From positions 1-24,570 of the IMG/VR virus record IMGVR_UViG_3300046559_001029: a DNA stretch of 24,570 bases; one strand, 5' to 3'. Shown one piece after another: positions 19,827-24,570 of this stretch. The stretch comes from a virus. Position 1 is the stretch's first letter. Every line of letters begins with the position of its first letter. Under the pieces are notes generated by a model. It saw nothing but the letters and a program-made list of their open reading frames with translations. It ran no database searches and was not told where the DNA came from. A program made the position numbers and the translations under genes.

Positions 19827-20281
19827 TACTTAGCCCCTCCCCAGTGATGCTTAGATCTTTGTTCGTTGAAGTTCAGATACTGTCTAAGCCACGTAGCTTG
19901 CTCGGGCGTTAGCTGTCCGCTTGCAGCTTGACTTCCAGGAACCAACGGAATCGGATGAAAGCCACGGTTTCTACCACCGTACATTAGACCCAAGCTACGC
20001 AGATCCCTAGGATTCAGCCCGGGATCTTGAAAGCCTGAGTCGAGCGTTCCACCTGAATCTACATAGCTAGCAAAGCTCGGCGGAGTTTTGCCCATGTTAA
20101 GAGCAAGATCCCTAGCTACCTGATGGTTGATTGCACTAGCATATTTAGGTAGCGGAATATATTGAGGCTGCGGTCTCCCAGCTTTAGCCGCTTGGCTCGC
20201 GCCATGCGATGAAATCGCAGCTCCTCCGATCGAGCCTGCAGCTCCGATCGCAGCAGCTGCTATAGTTGCGACTGTTGCCAT
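19826..20281 (-). CDS. Gly/Ala-zipper virion protein, likely ejection protein, 151 aa
   Basis: AAGGAGA lies 8 nt upstream of the ATG. Residues 3-25 (ATVATIAAAAIGAAGSIGGAAIS) form a Gly/Ala small-residue helix of the type that inserts in membranes, as in podovirus ejection proteins. The rest is Gly/Pro/Asn-rich, ending in a helix before HHWGGAK. The place after the GNAT genes matches T7 gp14, which enters the outer membrane during DNA injection. The start lies in the last codons of the GNAT gene upstream. Confidence 0.62.
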   Translation of the reverse strand: MATVATIAAAAIGAAGSIGGAAISSHGASQAAKAGRPQPQYIPLPKYASAINHQVARDLALNMGKTPPSFASYVDSGGTLDSGFQDPGLNPRDLRSLGLMYGGRNRGFHPIPLVPGSQAASGQLTPEQATWLRQYLNFNEQRSKHHWGGAK

Positions 20282-20757
20282 ACAAATTTCTCCTTCATGA
20301 GACCGTAGATTTCTACGTCTAGAATCTTCTCACCGCGCTTATAAGCTTTTCTAAGCGTCCCCTCGTACTCAGCTCCTACACGTCGAACATAATCCTTTGC
20401 GATATGTCTATCTTCTGTCACAAAAGAAGATACACGTGTCGCACCTAGTTCAAAAGCCCATAGACAAAGCGTGCTAGCGAGATAGATTCTATACATGTAA
20501 TCATACATAACCATCTGTATAACCGGATTAACCGTGGTTAAAAAAACTAAAGAACAAAGCCCAATACCTCTTCCAATTTCCCAAGATAGAGTTCTCTCAC
20601 TCGTTAAAAGTGTATTAAATTCATCCCGGGTTAGATTAGTATAATCATCAAACGCGCGCTTATTATTTGATATCTGAGCCCAATGGTAATCAAACCTATC
20701 CTCTTCAAGCGCAGACAGCTGAAGCGGATCTTTCTGCATATGACTTAACCGTGGCAT
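20260..20757 (-). CDS. GNAT-fold protein, second of a tandem pair, 165 aa
   Basis: ATG 20757 has GAGAGGAG 4-5 nt upstream on the minus strand. The core is GNAT-like: IGRGIGLCSLVFLTTV, a WAFELGATRVSSFVTED strand and helix, and the C-terminal VRRVGAEYEGTLRKAYKRG...DVEIYGLMKEKF. That end is close to the neighbour's (RLGFVREGVMRHALKRN...DVEIYGILREEF), so the two are tandem paralogues. The canonical acetyl-CoA loop (Q/R-x-x-G-x-G/A) is not clear. T7 gp13 and relatives, also between the nozzle and gp14 genes, have a GNAT fold and act as virion or assembly proteins rather than proven enzymes. Overlaps the next gene by 22 nt. Confidence 0.72.
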   Translation of the reverse strand: MPRLSHMQKDPLQLSALEEDRFDYHWAQISNNKRAFDDYTNLTRDEFNTLLTSERTLSWEIGRGIGLCSLVFLTTVNPVIQMVMYDYMYRIYLASTLCLWAFELGATRVSSFVTEDRHIAKDYVRRVGAEYEGTLRKAYKRGEKILDVEIYGLMKEKFVWQQSQL

Positions 20758-21196
20758 CGAACTCCTCTCGCAGAATGCCGTAGATTTCTACATCGAAAAG
20801 GGTGTCGTTTCTCTTAAGCGCATGCCGCATAACACCCTCACGAACAAAGCCCAGGCGCTGAACTAACTTTATCGCCGTCCGGCAATCATCCGCGATAACA
20901 GCGGTCATACGTCGAAGCTGAAGCTGATCAAACAGAAAACCCATCATGTCCCAGAACAATGGTTCTCGGCCACGTAGGCGCTTGTCAAACATGACCAAAT
21001 GCAGAACCATATCTAACTTCGGCCTCACACCCATCCCACATGCGATTCCAAGCCCATTCCCAATATCCAGATAGATATTGGTTTTAAGCATTAGCTTTCC
21101 GATGAAATCCTCAAAATTCCCTTTTCCGAAATCATCAAAAACCTGAGGAAAATCCTGAAGCTTTTTCCAGAGAGAGATTATGTTCTCCTCTGTCAT
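20705..21196 (-). CDS. GNAT-fold protein, first of a tandem pair, 163 aa
   Basis: The ATG at 21196 is chosen because a longer open frame (to 21349) would overlap the nozzle gene by 137 nt, and 163 residues matches the paralogue. The ribosome-binding site is weak. The core includes LGIACGMGVRPKLDMVLHLVMFD, LFWDMMGFLFDQLQLRRMTAVIADD, then IKLVQRLGFVREGVMRHALKRND and DVEIYGILREEF, a GNAT-type ending. It parallels T7 gp13 in position. It overlaps the second GNAT gene by 53 nt. Acetyltransferase activity is possible but not shown; a structural role in ejection is equally likely. Confidence 0.7.
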   Translation of the reverse strand: MTEENIISLWKKLQDFPQVFDDFGKGNFEDFIGKLMLKTNIYLDIGNGLGIACGMGVRPKLDMVLHLVMFDKRLRGREPLFWDMMGFLFDQLQLRRMTAVIADDCRTAIKLVQRLGFVREGVMRHALKRNDTLFDVEIYGILREEFDATVKSYAERSASAVCA

Positions 21197-21212
21197 CACA
21201 AACGGACCCCAT

Positions 21213-22811
21213 TCAGGCAGTAACTGTTCCGAGGAAATCTCCGATCGGGAGGTACTCGCACATATAGGACCGCCATCGGAAGAACCCGGTTGCGTTGTTT
21301 TCTCTGAATCTGTATCGGACGACGTTACCTGATTTGGTAAATTCGACAAATGAGTATCCCTGTGTAGTTGGCGTTATCTGCTTGGTAGTCCATGTCTTGC
21401 CTCGATCGAAGCTGACACCTACCTCGAAAGGTTCCTTGCTCGCGTATTCGTAGTTTAGCAGAAGTCTAACTGACTGAGCATTATCCCATGGAGTGTCGAT
21501 ATACATATCCTCGGTTTCGAGAACTCGATCGACAATCGAACCCTGACTGAAGTAGTCCCATGAGATAGTCTCATTTATATCCATCGTTACAGAATCTGTT
21601 CGCCCGGCAATGACCTCTGTTGTGGTCGCTGCAAACAAATCTGCCCAGGGGATATTCCAGTCTGTCCAGACTCCCGGTATCGTATTCCAGGTATATTCGA
21701 ACAACGGGACTTCAATTTCCCCAATAGTATATATATTAGGAAAAACATCCCGAGTCCAGTAATTCCTAAAATAGTCGTAAATGAAAACATCAAACGATCC
21801 TCGATCTGAGTCACAAAGTATAAGCCAGTATTCGTAACGAGAAAGAGAACAAAAGCCGAAATATTGGTTGAATGTGCTGCGATAGCTTAGAGACTTAAGC
21901 TCCTCATGAATCGGTTCCCCGATCGGCGTCGGCTTATTTCCATCCCACATCCAGACGTTTTGATCGTCTGCCAAAAAGAAGTGAGCTGTGCCGCTTGAAG
22001 CTAACGTCCCAGGCGCGCCTACGCCTACGCCACGGAATCTAACCTGATGGATAAATGTGGGAGAGAGTGTTCCAGTTGGAGTTAAATCTCCAATAGAATT
22101 TCGCTTATAGACTATACAACGATCATCTAGAGCTTTAACCCCTCTGATAGCCTCAGCGCCTTCTTCGTTCAGATCCATGAACCCAGCGCCGAGCTGCTGA
22201 GTCTCATTCCACTTTCTGAAATCTCCGTTGTAGGGCCACCTGAGTCTATTTGCAAGAATCGTGCCACCCTCGGTCACATTGCCTAAGAGCACACGCCCAT
22301 TGAAGTACTCGAGAAACCTAGCTGTAGGAGCATGCGCCGGGTTAGCGCCCGTTCCCTCGAAGCCTGCAACTGACGAGATCATATCGAATGGATGAGTTGT
22401 GTCACCATCCCAATATGCGATCTCATCTGCGCTGTTAGAGAAAAAGAACTTATCTTCCCCAACACAAAATCCCCAGCGGTGAAAGATAGTTGGGGTGAAT
22501 GTTCCGTTGATCTTGGTCCAGTTACGAGAGTCACCTGGAGATAGATTTCCTAAACGAAATAACTTGTTATCTGTCAAAAGTAGCGGCCAGATAGTTCCAT
22601 TAGACATGGAGAAGTTGGTTATGGCAAGAGCCTTCTGGCCCGCTACATCCCCATCAAACAGCGATCTCCCAGGCGTTGGCCTAACCTCACCGAATCTAAA
22701 TCTAACGTTAACTGCATTTGGCGAGTAGTCCTGACCTATCATATCCGCGGGCCAGGCCGTGCGCCTGCCTTTTAGCGGCATAGGTTTCTGGATACGCTTG
22801 GGAGTTGCCAT
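21213..22811 (-). CDS. beta-rich tail nozzle / stabilisation protein, 532 aa
   Basis: The chain is nearly all beta: repeated short strands such as FRLGNLSPGDSRNWTKINGTFTPTIFHRW and FCVGEDKFFFSNSADEIAYWDGD, with WDGN/WDGD repeats typical of beta-propeller blades. This recalls phage nozzle and DNA-stabilisation proteins (P22 gp10, T7 gp12). The PMPLKGRRTAWPADMIGQDYSPNAVNVRF start is also typical of that group. Its TAATG overlap with the gene upstream couples the two; no strong ribosome-binding site is present. An exact sigma-54 promoter match lies inside the gene. It would plug the tail and hold packaged DNA. Confidence 0.72.
   Translation of the reverse strand: MATPKRIQKPMPLKGRRTAWPADMIGQDYSPNAVNVRFRFGEVRPTPGRSLFDGDVAGQKALAITNFSMSNGTIWPLLLTDNKLFRLGNLSPGDSRNWTKINGTFTPTIFHRWGFCVGEDKFFFSNSADEIAYWDGDTTHPFDMISSVAGFEGTGANPAHAPTARFLEYFNGRVLLGNVTEGGTILANRLRWPYNGDFRKWNETQQLGAGFMDLNEEGAEAIRGVKALDDRCIVYKRNSIGDLTPTGTLSPTFIHQVRFRGVGVGAPGTLASSGTAHFFLADDQNVWMWDGNKPTPIGEPIHEELKSLSYRSTFNQYFGFCSLSRYEYWLILCDSDRGSFDVFIYDYFRNYWTRDVFPNIYTIGEIEVPLFEYTWNTIPGVWTDWNIPWADLFAATTTEVIAGRTDSVTMDINETISWDYFSQGSIVDRVLETEDMYIDTPWDNAQSVRLLLNYEYASKEPFEVGVSFDRGKTWTTKQITPTTQGYSFVEFTKSGNVVRYRFRENNATGFFRWRSYMCEYLPIGDFLGTVTA
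22251..22266 (-). promoter_or_regulatory. intragenic sigma-54-type match on the minus strand
   Basis: Read on the minus strand: TGGCAC, 5 nt, TTGCA, with GG and GC exactly 10 nt apart. It lies inside the nozzle gene and points toward the GNAT and ejection genes. The position in coding sequence makes it weaker than the two intergenic matches at 1244 and 6946. Confidence 0.4.
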
Positions 22812-23473
22812 TAAAATGCAATAGCGATTAGCTGTCTATTAACCGCCGTTAAGCCCGCTGTCGAGATCCCATCGACCTGGTATTTTACGATATGGTTACC
22901 TTCAGTCAAACCAAACCCAGCGTCGTAAATTCCCATTATTATCGGAGACGTAATCGGGATATTGTTTCCAGAACTCATATTAAACACAGTAGATCTAGTC
23001 GGAACTATCGTAACCCCATCTACATCAAAACGATGCTGCAAGATCAGTGTCTGACTTCCTGCGCTGATAGGAACATTTACGTCAATTTGCCCGACCATCA
23101 AAAGCTTCGTTCCAAAAGTCGTTACGATAGCTAGCGATGCCAGATCCTGAAACCCGGCCCCGGAAAGCGGAATAGCACTAGCCGCAAACGCATTCACCAC
23201 ATGAATCGCATGTAGGATAGTCCAGATGTTAGCAAGCTGCTGCTCGAGCGTCTCACGCTCTGTATCAATAAAGATACGCCCATCTTGCCCAGCAATCGCT
23301 CCGGGCCGAGCCGCAGCAACACCTTGTGGAAGTCTATGCGTTCCATCAAGATAATGCTCAGTTGCGAAGCTGTTTATGATCGCATCTCGCTCTTGCCGCA
23401 TCCGCTGAGCGCCAAGCGCAACAGCTTCGGTATCCGGTGGCTGAGCCGGGTTTAGTGTGTCAAGCTTTGCCAT
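22811..23473 (-). CDS. putative fiber or virion protein, 220 aa
   Basis: The ATG has GGGGAGA upstream on the minus strand. The N-terminus (TEAVALGAQRMRQERDAIINSFATEHYLDGTHRLP) is a helix plus tail-fiber-like HYLDGTH linker. Residues 60-95 are helical, and the rest is beta-rich (LLMVGQIDVNVPISAGSQTLILQHRFDVDGVTIV). This fits a small trimeric fiber or head fiber attached near the neck. The position between the adaptor and nozzle genes agrees. No enzymatic motif. Confidence 0.6.
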   Translation of the reverse strand: MAKLDTLNPAQPPDTEAVALGAQRMRQERDAIINSFATEHYLDGTHRLPQGVAAARPGAIAGQDGRIFIDTERETLEQQLANIWTILHAIHVVNAFAASAIPLSGAGFQDLASLAIVTTFGTKLLMVGQIDVNVPISAGSQTLILQHRFDVDGVTIVPTRSTVFNMSSGNNIPITSPIIMGIYDAGFGLTEGNHIVKYQVDGISTAGLTAVNRQLIAIAF

Positions 23474-23483
23474 ACTCTCCCCT

Positions 23484-23498
23484 GTTCAAAATTTGAAT
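23484..23498. promoter_or_regulatory. palindrome GTTCAAAATTTGAAT between two virion genes
   Basis: The central 13 bases, TTCAAAATTTGAA, are a perfect palindrome, and the left end matches the GTTCA of the copies at 6718 and 14770. It fills the 24-nt gap between the adaptor stop and the fiber gene, just upstream of the fiber gene's ribosome-binding site. The same kind of placement (short gap, directly before a start) is seen in all copies. Confidence 0.5.
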
Positions 23499-24130
23499 TA
23501 AACCCTTGGGATGATCGTTGCTTCGACAGTTGTTTCGGAGTCGAAGTCTTCCAGACCTGGGACATCGATTCGGGATGAGAACATGCCCTCGAGAAGCTGT
23601 CTAGCACCCGCGGCTTCTTCTTTGAGCTGTAGAGCTTCGAAGCCCTTGATGGAAGCTAGTGTTATGATCGGCTCTTCCCACTCTGTGCCGAGGTTGATGA
23701 AGTCAGTTCCGTTGGTTAGATCAGGCGGTCTGCGACGATACCGAACCTGAATCACATACGTCGCATCTGGAATCGGCTGCATCACAAACCCATTTCCAAA
23801 TCGATAGTACCGAATCGGCATTCCTTGAAAGCGGGTGATCTTGTCGATATATGACCAATGCGTCCTGCGAAGCTTTCGCTCGTTGGTCATGTCTCGAATG
23901 TCGAGAATGAACCACATGTCGACGATTTTGATACCTTCGAAGGTATATGTATCCTGACCCTGGATGGTATCAAAAACCGGAGCTGCTGTATCAAGCTCGA
24001 AAAATTGAAACCTAGGGTTCATTAAGATCTCAAAATACGCATAGTTAAGCCATCGGTTCATTCGAGCATCCAGATCCGCCCGGTTTCCTAGGCGAAGCTG
24101 AAGCTCCATTTTGAGATCATTAAAATTCAT
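23498..24130 (-). CDS. head-tail adaptor (gp11-like / SU10-type), 210 aa
   Basis: The start helix MNFNDLKMELQLRLGNRADLDARMNRWLNYAYFEIL is typical of podovirus adaptor proteins, as are a central PIRYYRF and YVIQVRYRRRPPDL beta region and the closing helices EPIITLASIKGFEALQLKEEAAGARQLL. Adaptors form the ring between portal and nozzle, like T7 gp11. AGAGGA lies upstream of the ATG. It starts 1 nt after the stop of the partial gene at the right edge. Confidence 0.72.
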   Translation of the reverse strand: MNFNDLKMELQLRLGNRADLDARMNRWLNYAYFEILMNPRFQFFELDTAAPVFDTIQGQDTYTFEGIKIVDMWFILDIRDMTNERKLRRTHWSYIDKITRFQGMPIRYYRFGNGFVMQPIPDATYVIQVRYRRRPPDLTNGTDFINLGTEWEEPIITLASIKGFEALQLKEEAAGARQLLEGMFSSRIDVPGLEDFDSETTVEATIIPRV

Positions 24131-24131
24131 G

Positions 24132-24570
24132 TTATTCCTCTAGTAGAACTAGAACTAACGGTGTTACATCATCTGCAGTTAATGCACCGGTCGTCGCAGG
24201 TGGATTCCCAGCTACGCAAGCGTTCGCACCATGCCCGAGGAACGTTCCACTCTGATTAAACATCGGCGCAAAATATGGAGTTCCTGAAACGCTTTTATGC
24301 CCAGATTCCATTGGAGGTGCGTTTGATACATTATCAGTACAATAGCAGACGCGGTAGAGCGTACCTGCAACGACTGTTATAGACAGACCAGATGCGGTTA
24401 CATTAGTCCCAGCCCCACCATCAGATACAACGGCAGCTACTACTTCACCTAACTCGGATCCAGCATCGGCATCTACGTAAACAGCATAGCCTGCATTTGC
24501 ACTTCCCCCCGCTGCTACTGTACCTGTAAGTTTAGTTGCAGTAAGAGATAAAGTAGCAGGTACCCGTTCA
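24132..24570 (-). CDS. partial virion protein (3' end only), beta-rich
   Basis: An open frame of 145 codons runs from the right edge to TAA at 24132-24134; the start is outside the window. It is rich in Gly, Ala, Thr, Ser and Val with a beta pattern (SLTATKLTGTVAAGGSANAG, TNVTASGLSITVVAGTLYRV) and ends LVLVLLEE. Such AG-x-LYRVCY segments occur in virion surface and fiber proteins. Its place before the adaptor gene suggests a head or fiber protein. The right edge truncates it. Confidence 0.6.
   Translation of the reverse strand, partial: ERVPATLSLTATKLTGTVAAGGSANAGYAVYVDADAGSELGEVVAAVVSDGGAGTNVTASGLSITVVAGTLYRVCYCTDNVSNAPPMESGHKSVSGTPYFAPMFNQSGTFLGHGANACVAGNPPATTGALTADDVTPLVLVLLEE

Noticed and set aside
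21197-21349. Longer N-terminus of the first GNAT gene
   Set aside because: It would overlap the nozzle gene by 137 nt and adds a Ser/Thr-rich stretch absent from the paralogue.
19488-24105. Repeated CAGCTTCAGCTTCG on the minus strand in three virion genes (near 19490, 20920 and 24095)
   Set aside because: All three encode Gln-Leu-Gln-Leu or Glu-Leu-Gln-Leu-Arg in helices. Codon preference explains the repeats, with no structure or spacing suggesting a site.
1-24570. CRISPR array, tRNA genes, insertion sequences, attachment sites
   Set aside because: I found no regularly spaced repeats, tRNA cloverleaf, transposase or integrase, or terminal inverted repeats on either strand by eye.

Overview
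The window is a stretch of tailed-phage DNA (or a phage-derived contig) read across two convergent gene blocks. A rightward block of small early genes and replication and recombination genes occupies about 1-15147. A leftward virion block occupies 14942-24570 and enters the window from the right edge. The virion order (adaptor, fiber-like protein, nozzle-like beta protein, two GNAT proteins, a Gly/Ala-zipper protein, then three further putative ejection proteins ending in a 1075-residue one) parallels the T7 order gp11-gp16, so a short-tailed (podovirus-like) particle is the best reading. The host is probably a Gram-negative bacterium: there are exact -24/-12 (sigma-54) promoter matches, lipobox-type lipoprotein signals and a phage GroES. 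No closer host assignment can be made from sequence alone.

Region by region. (1) 1-3217: small, tightly packed genes of unknown function, several with CxxC pairs. An exact sigma-54-type promoter (1244-1260) sits behind a palindromic operator-like site. A roughly 165-nt run of three consecutive hairpins (1995-2158) ends on the ribosome-binding site of the next gene. (2) About 3290-5490: an island of much higher GC (65-70% in sampled lines, against 37-48% in lines sampled outside) carrying seven overlapping genes with no recognised relatives. (3) 5483-6945: two small lipoproteins and one exported peptide around a GroES co-chaperonin, plus a 206-residue unknown. (4) 6946-9564: a second exact sigma-54 promoter, then a Cas4/AddB-type PD-(D/E)XK nuclease, a ribbon-helix-helix protein, a very acidic 46-residue protein, a Sak4-like P-loop ATPase and a DUF669/SSB-like protein, closed by a strong intrinsic terminator. 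(5) 9574-15147: a small unknown, a ParB-methyltransferase fusion, a UDG-like/exonuclease/family-A DNA polymerase fusion, a DUF3987-type helicase and a small CxxC protein whose 3' end runs 206 nt antisense into the virion block.

Working together: the nuclease, Sak4-like ATPase and SSB-like protein look like a recombination set; the polymerase, DUF3987 ATPase and ParB-methylase look like replication and DNA modification. The virion block encodes the neck and tail and the DNA-ejection apparatus. Capsid, portal, terminase and lysis genes are not recognised here and presumably lie outside the window.

The most unusual signals are the sigma-54 promoters at phage operons, the hairpin cluster at 1995-2158, a recurring 15-bp palindrome (GTTCA-N5-TGAAC) in the few intergenic gaps, the GC-rich island, and a polymerase whose UDG-like domain has lost canonical catalytic motifs and which has Leu at the Pol I Phe762 position.
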